This document shows, one piece after another, positions 29,935-40,772 of a DNA stretch of 64,000 nucleotides. The stretch comes from Lepidostoma basale (lineage: Eukaryota > Arthropoda > Insecta > Trichoptera > Lepidostomatidae): the NCBI GenBank assembly GCA_022606425.2, contig JAHDVF020001018.1, positions 2,711,460 to 2,775,459 on the forward strand, written 5' to 3'. The translations under genes were made by a program, and so were the position numbers. Below the pieces are notes generated by a model. That model saw only the letters and a program-made list of their open reading frames with translations. It was not told the origin of the DNA and searched no databases. The first letter of the stretch is position 1. Every line of letters starts with the position of its first letter.

Positions 29935-30390
29935 TTTTTTAGAGGTTTGGTTTTTAAACTGGCAACATTGTTTCTACAGAATGTCCATTTGATAGTTGAC
30001 AGTTGATTTGTAGTCAATACGTTTTGCCATTTTACTATGAATAGAATGAAGTCAGAACAGCGCTTGCAATTGTGCAAATTTATTTTTGAAAATCATGGAA
30101 CGGTTCGATAAACTTATCGTGCACTACGTCCATTTTACGGTCGACATAATCGTTCATCCGAGAAAGTAATTCGGAAGACCATGGATCGTTTTCGCACCAC
30201 GTACACTCTAGTGGATAATACGCATCCACAAAGACTACAATTGTCGAAAATTGGACTTCACGATTGCGCTTCATTCGAGCTAGCCGTGGCGCTCATATGC
30301 CCGAAATTATATTTAAACAATAATGGAATAAAATTATCTATTAAATAAAACCAATATCATAGACATAAACATTATTTTAATGTGTTTTTA
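29935..30390 (+). mobile_element. mariner-like transposase relic (DUF4817-type HTH)
   Basis: After TTTTTTTTAGAGGTTTGG, the coding strand reads KSEQRLQLCKFIFENHGTV, a stop, TYRALRPFYGRHNRSSERVI, then RKTMDRFRTTYTLVDNTHPQ. This resembles the N-terminal helix-turn-helix of IS630/mariner-related insect transposases. No catalytic domain remains. It is the inverse of 24285-24790. The right end is cut by repeat X. Confidence 0.6.
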
Positions 30391-30995
30391 AGGATTAATT
30401 GTATCTCAATAGAGACGAAGATGCATCTTGCATCCAATTTGCATCTTCGTCTCTATTGAGATACAATTAATCTTTAAAAATGATAACCCGCAAAGGGTAA
30501 AATCCAGTATTCGTCTACAAGTATTTGAATACATTCAAAATGTTGTAAAAAAAACTGGCCCAAGTTAAAAATAGCATAAAAATCGGAGAGACATCTCCAG
30601 GCATTATCTAGCAACACGTTAATGGCGGTAGCCTTTCACATTGTGTAGATCTTCTGGTTAATGCTTAATCCAATCTTAATAGATGGCGCTAGTGTAGATT
30701 GAACTAAAAAATGTGAAGTGTGGTGTTACATTGTAGCATATATATAACTTCCAAAAACAGTAATGTCGTAAGAAGGGCGGAATGGGGAATGTTGTATTAC
30801 ATAAAGCGTGCGCTTAACCCAACCAATGATTGGTCATAAGTCCTGTAAACGACTCGATCACCATATTCTGTTTCCAATTTGAATCTTCGTCTCTATTGAG
30901 ATACAATTAACCCTCAAAAATGATAACCCGGAGTGGGTAAAATCCAGTATTCGTCTACAAGTATTTGTATACATTCAAAATGTTATAAAGAAGAA
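30391..30995 (-). repeat. repeat X, tandem units and palindrome
   Basis: On the minus strand, a complete unit is flanked on both sides by the block TTTGAATGTATWCAAATACT, TGTAGACGAATACTGG, GGGTTATCATTTTT and ATTAATTGTATCTCAATAG, so units follow head to tail. At 30395-30475 a 40-bp plus-strand start faces it, giving a 33-bp perfect hairpin around GATTAATTGTATCTC. Confidence 0.8.
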
Positions 30996-31059
30996 AATAG
31001 TACACATATTGATCACGGGAGAGACAACAGACAGTACCTACAAACTACAGTAACCTGGG

Positions 31060-31092
31060 GGTCCGAACGGACCACTTTGGGAACCACTGGTC
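31060..31092. mobile_element. hAT-like transposon end
   Basis: GGACCACTTTGGGAACCACT plus GG matches the common hAT terminal sequence CAGTGGTTCCCAAA in inverse. Only the end is recognised. Confidence 0.35.
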
Positions 31093-31136
31093 TATAATAA
31101 TGTAAAACTGACTGAAACTCTACAACGGCCTACCAT

Positions 31137-31705
31137 TGACGACCTTCGTGGCCGAGTGGTAAGTGCTTTGACTGCCCTACTGAAGGTTCCGGGTTCGATT
31201 CCCGGCAATGACAGTATGATTGTTACACTGTCTTTGGTCTGAGGCAAAATTCACGTGACAATCAAATGTCGATAGATTAGCTATCTAACACATCAAATCA
31301 AATCAAATCAAATCAAATCAGTTTATTAACTCAATAGACATTACAAACAGGAAAATGTACGTACCAGGAACGCATTAGAAATGGTTCGACATTAGGAAGA
31401 CAAGATACTTTCTAAAGTCAATAGTATTTGCCCCCTGAACGTACTTTCACTAACATGAAAGACGTCGATCTCCGAGGAGACCGCGTTCAGCAGACTAATT
31501 GCTCTTCCCACCGGTGTCACCAGAGGCAGATTGGTTCTGGCGGCCGGTAGGTAAAACAATCTGTGCTGTCTGAACTGTTTTTTCTGAACCCTCTCCAGCA
31601 TAACGGAATATCTCGCCTCGTGAGGACTCCATATCACAGAACCACTCTCGAGCCTGCTCCGAACCAACACATGTCATGAGAACCAATATGATAGCTATAC
31701 CCTTT
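31137..31705 (+). mobile_element. SINE-1 split by a LINE-J insertion
   Basis: The head and body (31137-31293) have A-box and B-box (GGGTTCGATTCCCGGC) sequences. The rest of the body resumes at 31666 (ATGTCATGAGAACCAATATG). Between them lies LINE-J. AACACAT repeats at 31287-31293 and 31666-31672. Confidence 0.85.
31294..31665 (-). mobile_element. LINE-J 3' end inside SINE-1
   Basis: Inverted (TGATT)n tail, then the complement encodes RLFYLPAARTNLPLVTPVGR, AISLLNAVSSEIDVFHVSES and QILLTLESILSS. Upstream, in another frame, are SGSVIWSPHEARYSVMLERV and a QKK continuation. 372 bp with a 7-bp target-site duplication. Confidence 0.9.
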
Positions 31706-31762
31706 ATATGAATTTGGCTCTCACTGTAATGATGTAAAGAACGATTCCTCAAAATAATAATA

Positions 31763-32030
31763 GGATTAATTTTATCTCAATAGAGACGAAGATGCAAACT
31801 GGAAACTGAATATGGTGATCGAGGTGTTTACAGGACTTATGACCTGTCATTGGTTGGTTTAAGCGCACGCTTTGTGTAACATTCCCCATTCCACCATGTC
31901 TGACAAATTTTCGGAAGTTGTGTATATGTTAATATCCAACACCACATGTCAGTTTCAATTTACAGACCAGCGCCATCTATGAAGATTAGATTTAAGCATT
32001 AAGCAGAAGATCTTTATAACGCAATGTGAA
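31763..32030 (+). repeat. repeat X, shortened copy
   Basis: GATTAATTTTATCTCAATAG start, then the ACCTGTCATTGGTTGG block and GCGCCATCTATGAAG. Internal deletions reduce it to about 270 bp. Confidence 0.8.
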
Positions 32031-32080
32031 AAATATAAAATAAACATAAAAAAATCGTATATTGACTTGTAAGATGTAAT

Positions 32081-32516
32081 TTAGAAAGTAGAATAAATGC
32101 AGTAGAAATGAGATCTCTAAGACGAATGTGTGGCAAATCTGTTTATGATAGAGTGACAAACGCAAGTATAAGAAGTGAATGTGGTGCGAATGAAAGTGTT
32201 ATGAACAAAATAAGGAAAGGGTCATTAAGATGGTTTGGACACATGGAAAGAATGAGTGAACACAGAATGGTAAAGAAGGTATATGTAAACGGCGTGAACG
32301 GAGCTAGAAATAGAGGAAGGCCGAGGAAAACGTGGCAGATCAAATCAATCAAATATTGAATGTCGGTCACGTGAGGAGTCGGAAAAATCGACGTGCGTTC
32401 ATGACAAGATGTATGAATGTAGAGGAAGCGAGAGACGTATGTCAGGACAGAACAGTGTGGCGTTCCATTCTTTCTGCCTACCCCTCCGGGGAGACGGCGT
32501 GATGGTAAGTTAGTTA
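32081..32516 (+). mobile_element. RTE-A 3' copy (variant shared with 54420)
   Basis: Encodes MRSLRRMCGKSVYDRVTNAS, GSLRWFGHMERMSEHRMVKK and NRGRPRKTW, then a one-base frameshift before the conserved end and GACGGCGTGATGGTAAGTTA. Same subfamily as the copy at 54420-55478. Confidence 0.85.
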
Positions 32517-33017
32517 GTTTTTTAAAGATGTAATTTTTTAACAGCATTTTTGTTTCAATTTCTCCGTTTTCTTAATTAATTAGACAAAATGATGTATTCA
32601 TATTGCAACTGTTACAGAAATGAGATTATTTGAAGTAATGTATTACATGGAGTTCTCTTACGAAATACTGCATATTTTACTTGAAAACTAACGTTATTTT
32701 AGTGAAAGTTAGATTAGCGAGTAATCTATCAAATACGCAAGTATTATATACTTGTAACAAAGTAGATTCATTGTTAAAACATATTAAAATTTCGTTTGCA
32801 TCGAATAATTCAAATAATCGACCATCTTGATCAGAGGTTCTCACACTTTTTTGTCCCGTAGACCCCTTGCCGATTTCTTCTATTTTGTGTAGACCCCCTG
32901 CTTTTCTACTATTGATTTTTTCACAAATTCATCCATAACTATAGAAATAGTTTTTGAAGCAGACACAGAGCTACTCTCTTTAATAGGATTTACTGTAGAA
33001 TATAAATTTTAAGAATA
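32517..33017. other. AT-rich stretch with hAT-like end
   Basis: No gene was seen. CAGAGGTTCTCACACTTTTT at 32832 with TGTCCCGTAGACCCC resembles a hAT transposon terminus. Confidence 0.35.
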
Positions 33018-33535
33018 CACAATTCACTTCTTATATTTTCATTCGATACTCTATTATACTAGAATATCCACACATTCGTCTAAGAGATCACATTTCTACT
33101 GCAATTTTTCTACTTTCATCCTTCTTTTGCTAGTTCCATGCTTCGTTTCCATACGTAAGGGTCGATACAAGAACACCATTGTGCACTGCCACATTAGCTT
33201 TTTTAGATAGCTTTTTTTTTTGTTTGCGATGACAATTTTAAGTGCACCATTCACTGTTTTGCCTGCCCCAACACTTCTTTCAATAACCCTCTCCACTCGC
33301 CCATCTTTTGTAAACATACTAACTAAATACACAATCCATCTACTTGCTCCAAATTTTCACCATTCATACAAATGTTGCAGACTGTCATGAGTTCCAAACA
33401 TCATCAGATCATTTCGCATTCCTACCTCAGACACACTATTCACCAGGACTTGTAGTTTGCATACAAGAGACAGTTTACTGACACTCCTCATTTTGGCACT
33501 TACATCCAACCCTTTCAGCTCTTTCATATGTAAAG
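33018..33535 (-). mobile_element. RTE-A reverse transcriptase and linker fragment
   Basis: The complement covers LKGLDVSAKMRSVSKLSLVC to VYLVSMFTKDGRVERVIERS, VGAGKTVNGALKIVIANKKK and the YGNEAW-like block. The YADD motif is deleted and there are several frame breaks. Confidence 0.8.
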
Positions 33536-33548
33536 TTTTATAGTTATA

Positions 33549-33768
33549 CATTTTAACTGTTAAATTTACAACACTGTTATAATATTATATCACAAAGTTG
33601 TATTATACACTTTTTGAGTATGTCGTGACAGCTGTTTCGCCAACCGATGTTCTCATCAGCTTGAACACAGCTGAAACAGCTGTCGCGGAATTCTCAATAA
33701 GCGTTTAGTAAAAAAAATTTACCCGTTATAACAGTGTTGTAAATTTAACAGTTAATAATGGTGCAGTA
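33549..33768. mobile_element. ribozyme-like palindromic element
   Basis: Outer arms TTAACTGTTAAATTTACAAC with ACTGTTATAA and the exact inverse at 33738-33768. The minus-strand core is CTGATGA (33659-33653), an imperfect stem II, GAAAC (33638-33634), AGCT, GTC (33629-33627). The plus-strand core has lost its centre (CAGCTGAAACAGCTGTC at 33669-33684). Confidence 0.7.
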
Positions 33769-33832
33769 CCATAATGTTTCGATCAAAACAATGAACTATT
33801 TAGACACACAATTATTAATTAAAACGAAATAA

Positions 33833-33880
33833 AAACTAACTAACTAACCATCATGTTGTTTCCCCAAGGGAATTGTGGTG
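33833..33880 (-). mobile_element. RTE-A terminus, about 45 bp
   Basis: AACTAACTAACTAACCATCA with TGTTGTTTCCCCAAGGG. A very short 5'-truncated copy. Confidence 0.6.
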
Positions 33881-34049
33881 TAATACAATACCAGAATAAC
33901 CGTCGGAGCACAATTAATAAATATTGAAAATTTCATCCCGTTCTGATTAGTATTTACAGAAAAAACTGAGCACACAATAACACACATTCGCATTTATTTA
34001 TATAGATTTATTTTCTCTCGAATGTGCATATGATAGAGAATTTAATGCA

Positions 34050-34362
34050 AATATAATAAGTGAATGTAGTGATAATGAAAGTGTTATGAACAAAATAATA
34101 AAAGGGTCATTAAGATGGTTTGGACACATGGAAAGAATGAATGAAGAAGGAACGGTAAAGAAAGTATATGTTAACGACGTAAATGGAACTAGAAATAGAT
34201 GAAGAACGAGGAAAACGTGGCTCGATCAAATCGATTAAAATTGATATAGGCCACGTAAGGAGTCGGAGAAATCGACGGGCGTGCATGACACGAGGACAGA
34301 ACAATGTAACGGTTCATATTCTCTGCCTATCCCTCCGGAGAGACGGCGTGATGGTTAGTTAT
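34050..34362 (+). mobile_element. RTE-A 3' copy, decayed
   Basis: AGTGTTATGAACAAAATAAT, GGTTTGGACACATGGAAAG, a frame-broken RGRPRKTW region, and GGAGAGACGGCGTGATGG with a TTAGTTATAATAATAATG tail. Confidence 0.8.
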
Positions 34363-34408
34363 AATAATAATGAAAAAAAGATCTGATATTGCTTTCAACA
34401 TCAACTAA

Positions 34409-34830
34409 AAACAAACTAACCATCAAAGGGAAGGCAGAAAGAATGGACTACCACACTTTCGCTTTCTCAAGATTCATAATAAAAATAATAATAATAATTA
34501 GGCTTATTTGTATAGCGCCGTTTTCGTGAATAATAATATATATTTAACATATATATATTTTTACCATTCTTTCTTCATTCATTCTTTCCATGTGCTAAAA
34601 ACATCTCAATGATCCTTTCATTATTTTGCTTCCAAAATTGGTTAAAAAAATGGTTTGGCTGCTGTAGAATTATTTATTGTGAGTGAGGAGTAGGAAAAAT
34701 GGATGTGCGTGTATGGCACGATGTATGAATGTTTTAGAGAGCAGTAGACGTACGTCAGCAAAAAAATACAGTGTGGAGGTCTATTCTATCTGCCTACCCT
34801 TTTGGAAATCGACGTGATGGTTTGGTGTAT
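34409..34830. mobile_element. patchwork of RTE-A pieces and a LINE-K end
   Basis: Minus RTE-A 34409-34478, a LINE-K-like 3' end (TAATTAGGCTTATTTGTATA, then GCGCCGTTTTCGTG) at about 34478-34530, minus RTE-A again 34555-34630, then plus-strand RTE 34683-34830 ending ATCGACGTGATGGTTTGG. Confidence 0.6.
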
Positions 34831-34916
34831 TTATTTGTGAGAATCTTTAATGCAAAGTAATAATTTAATAATACACAAAAAAAAAAAACTAATAATAATT
34901 CAGTGCAATGCAATTA

Positions 34917-35800
34917 AATGCAATGCAATTCAATGCAATTAAATGTCTCTAAGTGCGTTATGCTAACTTTTACTAGAGCATTGAGAACTGTGTATCATAG
35001 ATACACAATGAACAACCAGCAACTAGCACATGTATCTACGATGAAGGATCTCGGAATCATCTATGAGCGTAGGCTGACTTTTCGTGCACATATAGAGAGG
35101 ATTTGTGACATTCCACTGAGGATGATGGGCTTCATCATTCGGACCGGAAGAGTTTTCAGAGATCCCAATGTGCTCAGAGCTATACAACGCGTTGGTTCGG
35201 AGCAGGCTCGAAAGTGATTCTGTGATATGGAGTCCTCACAAGGCGAGATATTCCGTTATCCTGGAGAGGGTCCAAAAAAAATTCTGAGGTATCTCTACAT
35301 GAGGGAGTATGGTAGTTATCCGTGGCTCTATCCCACAGCATTTCTTTTAGGAATGTTCGGAACCAATTCTTTACAGCTTCGAAGAGATGGGCATCTCATT
35401 ACACATTTATTTAAATTAATTAGGGGATATTTCGAGAACTCGGCCGTGCTAGAAGATGTTGGTCTAATTGTCTCTGATAGATTTCTCCGTCAGCGACAGC
35501 ACAGATTGTTTTACCTACCGGTCACCAGAACCAATCTGCCTCTGCTGACACCGGTGGGAAGAGTAATTAGTCTGCTGAACGCGGTCTCCTCGGAGATCGA
35601 CGTCTTTTTTATTAGTGAAGGTACGTTCAGGAGACAAATACTCTTGACTTTAGAAAGTATCTTGTCTTCCTAATGTCAAACCATCTCTTATGCGTTCCTG
35701 GTATTATATTGCATTTTAATAATATTTGACCTGTACTCACTAAAATATTTTGCTGTTTGTAATGTCTTATGAGTTAATAAACTGATTTGATTTGATTATA
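34917..35800 (+). mobile_element. LINE-J, RT C-terminal half
   Basis: The longest LINE-J copy: NVSKCVMLTFTRALRTVYHR, VSTMKDLGIIYERRLTFRAH, a deletion or frame break near 35217, then YLYMREYGSYPWLYPTAFLL, LQLRRDGHLITHLFKLIRGY and RQHRLFYLPVTRTNLPLLTP, with stop after LESILSS. The 3' end is AATAAACTGATTTGATTTG. The RT YADD region is absent. A jockey/CR1-like clade is my best placement. Confidence 0.8.
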
Positions 35801-35817
35801 AAAAACCGGCTACATTC

Positions 35818-35942
35818 GAAGCCGGAAAAATTGACGAGCGTGCGTGTTACGATGTATGAATGTATAGAACGCTCAAGAGGTATGCCAGAACAAAGTTCTC
35901 TCTATCTACGCTTTCAGGAGAATGGCCTGATGGTTGGTTAGT
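35818..35942 (+). mobile_element. RTE 3' end, decayed
   Basis: AGCCGGAAAAATTGACGAGC, ACGATGTATGAATGTATAGA and GAATGGCCTGATGGTTGG: the last 125 bp of an RTE-A/B copy. Confidence 0.7.
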
Positions 35943-36362
35943 ATAAATAAAATAAAATATACGTACCAAATTTTTTATTGTAGAAACACACAGAATTTAA
36001 AAATTAAAGATTAGAAATCACATTTCATTGATGATTTTAACAGTTATATAAAAATGTTCTTTTTTTGAAAATCGCGCCGAGATCAACGGCCAAAATGACA
36101 GCGGCGAGTTCGATCTGTATTTGAATGACATACGAGTCTTTCGGATTATCTATGGCGTCTGTCAAAGTGTTCGAATTTCAAAATACTTTTACCGTAAAGC
36201 GGGTTTAAGCGGCTGTTTGTTATTGTGTGCTCACGGCGTGGAGATTATATGAAGACTATTTCACTTTCGTTTGGGAGGTCGATTATATGATTGTCTCTAG
36301 CGGACGTCTTGTGTGGACATCATAGGGTTGCCACAAATTAAAAAAAAAAAAAAAAATACTTT
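35943..36362. other. non-repetitive stretch, GC-richer centre
   Basis: 36065-36330 is richer in GC and CpG than its surroundings and does not match any repeat in the window. No convincing reading frame or splice-bounded exon was found. Confidence 0.4.
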
Positions 36363-36745
36363 CATACATTACTTTACCAAGACTTATGTACGGAAGTAAG
36401 AATGAAAGCAGAATAAATGCAGTAGAAATTAGATCTCTAAGACAAATGTGTGGTGAATCTACTGTTGATCCATCATAAGAATACCCTGTGAGAAGACGAA
36501 ATTTGGTTCCTACTGCGCATTCCTCTCCCCCCGCGCAACCCTATCGGCTAGCGGAGCTATTTTCAGTATCTATCTGATCGTCTTGTCGTGTGCCTAAATA
36601 TATTAACTTATTCAGTCCCCATATTAAAATGGATTTTTTTTAATGGTAATGATGATATTTTCAACTTCGGAGAAATCGACTTGCGTGCATGAGACGATGT
36701 ATGAATTTAGAGGAATCGAGAAAAGCGTGACGATCTCCATCGAAA
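36363..36745 (+). mobile_element. two RTE-A scraps
   Basis: 36363-36470 reads the YGSKNESRINAVEIRSLRQM region. 36665-36742 has the GGAGAAATCGACTTGCGTGC and ACGATGTATGAATTTAGAGG blocks. The piece between is unmatched. Confidence 0.65.
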
Positions 36746-36749
36746 AAAA

Positions 36750-37385
36750 AAATGTATGGCCTTTTCCAAAACACCCAAAACATGTAACCTGGTTATAGAA
36801 AATCAACCCATAGAACAGGTCAGGACCTTCAAATATCTAGGCATAGACCTGGTGGGAGGAGCTGATCTGCGAAGAAATACAAGCCCAAGTAAACCAGGCA
36901 GCTGCAATCTCTGGGGCATTAAAATCTACAATATGGAAAAACAAAGACATGGCCATTAAGAGTAAGATGAGAATCTATAAAGCATGCTTAAGAACAATAA
37001 TAACATATGGCGTCGAAGCAAGGGCAGACACAGTAAGGACCAAACAAGTTTTTCGGACTTCCGAAATGAAGACACTGAGGACGATAGCAGGCAAGACACT
37101 GAGGGATCGCGTGAGGAACACTAGAATAAGAGAGATATGTGAGGTTGGGGATGTTATAATATGGAGCAGACAGCGAAATAGGAACTGGTACGGTCATGTT
37201 CAAAGAATGGACACCACCAGACTCCCCTATATTGCATTGCATAATTAACCTCATGGGACTCGTACTCGTGGAAAACCTCCTAAAAGATGAAAGGACAGCT
37301 GGGAATCTACCTCACAGGAGGGGCAACACTCTGGAGAATAGACCACATAGGTCTACGATAAGGAAGAAGAAGAAAAAGAAGAGAG
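36750..37385 (+). mobile_element. RTE-F copy, 0.64 kb
   Basis: Encodes FSKTPKTCNLVIENQPIEQV, RTFKYLGIDLVGGADLRRN, a frame change, MAIKSKMRIYKACLRTIITY, GVEARADTVRTKQVFRTSEM, KTLRTIAGKTLRDRVRNTRI and DVIIWSRQRNRNWYGHVQRM, with a frameshift before the end, and an AAGAAGAAGAAAAAGAAG tail. Confidence 0.85.
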
Positions 37386-37430
37386 AAGCATGTCTGGACA
37401 GAACAGTGTGGTTAGTTAGTAAGTTAATTA
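37380..37430 (+). mobile_element. RTE-A terminus scrap
   Basis: GCATGTCTGGACAGAACAGT with GTGGTTAGTTAGTAAGTTAA; it continues directly from the RTE-F tail. Confidence 0.55.
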
Positions 37431-37755
37431 TTTAATATGGAGTTTAACATAATTATCCTCGAAACAATAAATTAAATAAATAAATTAAGAAGTTAAAACG
37501 AATTTTTTTCAACCCTGGTCCTTCAAAATCAGGTTTAGCACAGCGGCTCGGTGGTAACACAGCCGCTTTCCGAATGCCATGGCACAAGTTCAAGTCTCTT
37601 ACAAGCTCCATTATCTCTATAATTCAAGTTTATTAACTCTGGACCAACTGATATTAATTTGATTTACGGCCAAAAGCCAAATCAAACAACTGACTATCAA
37701 TTTGAAACGATATTTAATTATATAAATTATGGTTTCTTATATAATTATGTGAAAT
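37431..37755. other. AT-rich stretch with possible second SINE head
   Basis: At 37540-37615, GCGGCTCGGTGGTAACACAG and AGTTCAAGTCTCTTACAAGC have the spacing of a tRNA A box and B box. Only one copy is present, so it may be a tRNA-derived SINE or a tRNA pseudogene. Confidence 0.35.
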
Positions 37756-37955
37756 TCCAAATTATCAATGAAAGCGAAAATGGCCGTTTACATTGGAGTA
37801 CTGGCCTCAACCCTTATGTATGAAAGCGAAGCATGGAACTGGCAGAAGAAGGATGAGAGCAGAATAAATGCGGTAGATATGAGGTCCCTAATACGTATGT
37901 GTGGTAGAACGATGTACGACAGAATCTTAAATGTAGAGCGGAATAAGGTATTATG
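37756..37955 (+). mobile_element. RTE-B, left part (split by RTE-A)
   Basis: Encodes MKAKMAVYIGVLASTLMYES and EAWNWQKKDESRINAVDMRS, then MCGRTMYDRILN with a frame break, to GGTATTATGAA. The same copy resumes at 38318. Confidence 0.8.
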
Positions 37956-38312
37956 AAAAACTAACTAACTAACCATCACGCCGTCTCCCCGAAGGGGTAG
38001 GCAGAAAGAATGGACTGTCACACTTTCATTTCAAAACATATTTCTCTCGCTTCCTCAACATTCATACATCGTGTCATGAATCGTGTCAATTTCTCTGACT
38101 CCTCAAATGGCCGACGTGCCACGTTTTACTCGGTCTTCCTCTATTTCTGATTCCATTTACATCGGTAGCAAATATTTTTTATACCATTCTTTCTTCATTC
38201 ATTCTTTCCATATGTCCAAACCATCTTAATGATCCTTTCATTATTTTGTTCATAAAACTTCTTATATTTTCATTCGACACTCTATAATACACAGAGTTTG
38301 TACACATTTCTT
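37956..38312 (-). mobile_element. RTE-A inserted in RTE-B
   Basis: Inverted (CTAA)n tail and CATCACGCCGTCTCCCCGAA terminus; the C-terminal domain has deletions. It lies between the two halves of a plus-strand RTE-B, the reverse of the nesting at 10212. Confidence 0.8.
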
Positions 38313-38640
38313 ATAATAGGATGAACAAAATTATAATAGGATCGCTGCGTTGATTCGGATATATGGAGGGCATGGATGGAGAAAGTATACGTTTACGATG
38401 TAAATGGAGTACGGAGTCGAAGTAGAACGAGGAAAACATGGAGTGACCAAATTGATAAAATTTTAAAGGTTGGTCATGTAAGAAGTCCGAAGAATCGACG
38501 TGCGTGTATGCCTCGTTGAATGAATGTGTGGGAAGATAGAGAGGTGTGTCAGGATAGAGTTGTGTGGCGTTTCATTATTTCTGTCTGCCCTGCGGGGAAA
38601 ATGGCGTGATGGTTTGTTTGTTTGTTCCAAATTAAGGAAA
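38313..38640 (+). mobile_element. RTE-B, right part
   Basis: GATGAACAAAATTATAATAG through the GTACGGAGTCGAAGTAGAAC block to AAATGGCGTGATGGTTTG and (TTTG)n. Frame-broken. Confidence 0.8.
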
Positions 38641-38721
38641 CTATGTCGATGTATTCTTACAAATTGGCAACATAAATGTATTTACGTTTAAAATTTAAGT
38701 TGATTTCAATTACCTTATTCA

Positions 38722-38780
38722 TTCATATAACGTGTCATGAACGCACGTCAATTTCTCCGACTTTTCACGTGGGCTACATT
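38722..38780 (-). mobile_element. RTE-A scrap
   Basis: CGTGTCATGAACGCACGTCA with TTTCTCCGACTTTTCACGTG: about 60 bp of the C-terminal region. Confidence 0.6.
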
Positions 38781-39534
38781 GTTTGGTTTTGTTAAAACAT
38801 TGGATAGCCACTGTGATTGGACGATTTTTAATTTATTTTAATTTATAGTTTATACCTTCGAAAATATGTGTATAAAATTTTAAGTCAAAATTCTGAAAAT
38901 TGACTGAGTTACAGTCATTTTAGTGAGAGTAGGACGGTCGAGCAACCGGGAGAAAGCTGCTGAGAATTGAGTGGAAAGGGTTAATAAAAAAAATTAAAAA
39001 GTCAAGGACATCACTGGAGATAAAGGCAAGAACCATCATATAGTCCAGGACTCGATAATTTGATGTAAGTAGTACTAGTATTTTAGAAGATACATGATTT
39101 TATAGTAAGAAAAATGGACCAAAATTTTAAATGCGTTTTACTAAAAACTATTTTTTATACTGGTCGCATCGATAACTCGAGCAATTATCAACCGATATTA
39201 TTTTTTTTGTTTGTTTTATGCTTCTTTGCAATAGCTATCTTTAAGCATAGATTATTTTGAAAATTAATTTGGGGAATTTTGTTTTTTTACTAATTTTTAA
39301 GACTGATAAAATACAATAAAATGCGCAAAAAAAATTCATTCGATAACTACATTTATACAAATTATGATGAACTTTGATTTTTTTCAGATAAATCCTCTTC
39401 AAGAAATAGATGGGACCGCGGAGAGAGAATTTGTTTTAGACTCTACAGAAACGCTGATAGCTTTGTTAAAATTTAATTAAATAGTCCATTGTTTTGGCCG
39501 AAACACTATGATATTTAAACATTTTATAATTGTG
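38781..39534. other. AT-rich stretch, nothing recognised
   Basis: No gene, repeat or RNA motif recognised in about 750 bp. Confidence 0.5.
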
Positions 39535-39800
39535 AATGCAAAAACTTTGTTTTATATCGCATTTATTTTAATTTATTTATTTTACTTTACAACAGTTGTT
39601 TCATTAACCAATGTTGAAATCATCAGGTGTTACAAAAATATATATCAAATGTCAAATTTTTGTAATATTTTGATTTAACAAATACACAAAGATTCGAAAA
39701 ATTACGAAAATTGACATTTGATATCTATTTTTGTAACACCTGATGATGTCAACATTGGTTGATAAAACAGCTGTCGTAAAGTAAAATAAATGTGATTAAG
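39535..39800. mobile_element. ribozyme-like palindromic element
   Basis: Opposed copies. Plus core CTGATGA (39740-39746), T, stem GTCAAC/GTTGAT, AAAAC, AGCT, GTC (39773-39775), where G12 has become A. The minus copy (39586-39640) has CTGATGA, a weak stem, GAAAC, AACT, GTT. Both run outward into GTAAAGTAAAATAAATG-like tails. Confidence 0.65.
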
Positions 39801-39892
39801 TATTAACAAAATTATCAATATTTAATATTTTTCAATAAAAATTTATATAAACTTTATTGAATATACACTTAATAAAATACAACAAATCGCAG

Positions 39893-40432
39893 AGCTAAAA
39901 ATAAGAATTGGACTAAGCTGGGCAGCTTTCGGAAACATGGGTTACATCCTTAAAAACCGAAAAATACCGATCAACCTGAAACGAAAAGTCTATGAAGTCT
40001 GCGTTCTGCCAGTTGGTACTTATGGTCTTGAAACTGTTACATTGTCCAAACAAAGTGCCGAGAAACTGAAAGTGACCCCAAAGAGCCATGAAAGGAATAA
40101 GCTTAAGAGACAGAGTCAGAAACGATACGGTGAGAGAAAAAACAAAGGTCACTGACATCATCCACCGGGTGGCGACTCTAAAATGGCAATGGGCAGGTCA
40201 CGTAGCCAGAAGCTCAGATGAAAAGTGGACAAGAAGTGGACAAGACTGTGGACGGCGAATAGAAGTGCAGGGCGACCGCAACTACGGTGGAAGGATGATC
40301 TGAGCAGACACGTCGGAATAACCTAGATGCAGTCTGAACAGGACAGAGTGACATGGAAGCGAATGGAGGAGGCCTTTGTCCCTGAGTTGACGGGAATAGG
40401 CTGAGGAATAATAAAGAAGAAAGTGTAACAAC
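39893..40432 (+). mobile_element. RTE-C copy
   Basis: Encodes IAELKIRIGLSWAAFGNMGY, ILKNRKIPINLKRKVYEVCV, LPVGTYGLETVTLSKQSAEK, a frameshift, MKGISLRDRVRNDTVREKTK and HRVATLKWQWAGHVARSSDE, then deletion-damaged sequence to GAATAATAAAGAAGAAAG. The longest RTE-C stretch in the window. Confidence 0.85.
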
Positions 40433-40772
40433 CGCGATCCCCATATTCCTTAATTATCCCGGTCAAATAATTCCCGAAAATCACTTATTTTATCTACCGT
40501 CACAGTGGCTATACCCCTTAAACGCGTGAAAAGCATTTCGAATTTCGAATTGGGCCTCTGTCCAATTATGTTACTAAAACAGTACTTAAGTTCTCATTGT
40601 TGTCTTGAGTATTGAATCAAGTAATTCTATTATATCACAAGTCCTTATATAGTCAAACGAAGCGTCACATTTCACATTGTTTTACTAATATTCCACTTTT
40701 CATTGTGTTTTGACATGACCTTTATATTGTCACTACAAAATTATGAATTTTACTAAATTATTACAGAATATC
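40433..40772. other. nothing recognised
   Basis: 340 bp without recognisable repeat or gene. Confidence 0.5.

Noticed and set aside
30080..30274. 64-codon minus-strand frame across the mariner-like relic
   Set aside because: The transposase-like HTH reads on the other strand; this is its antisense.
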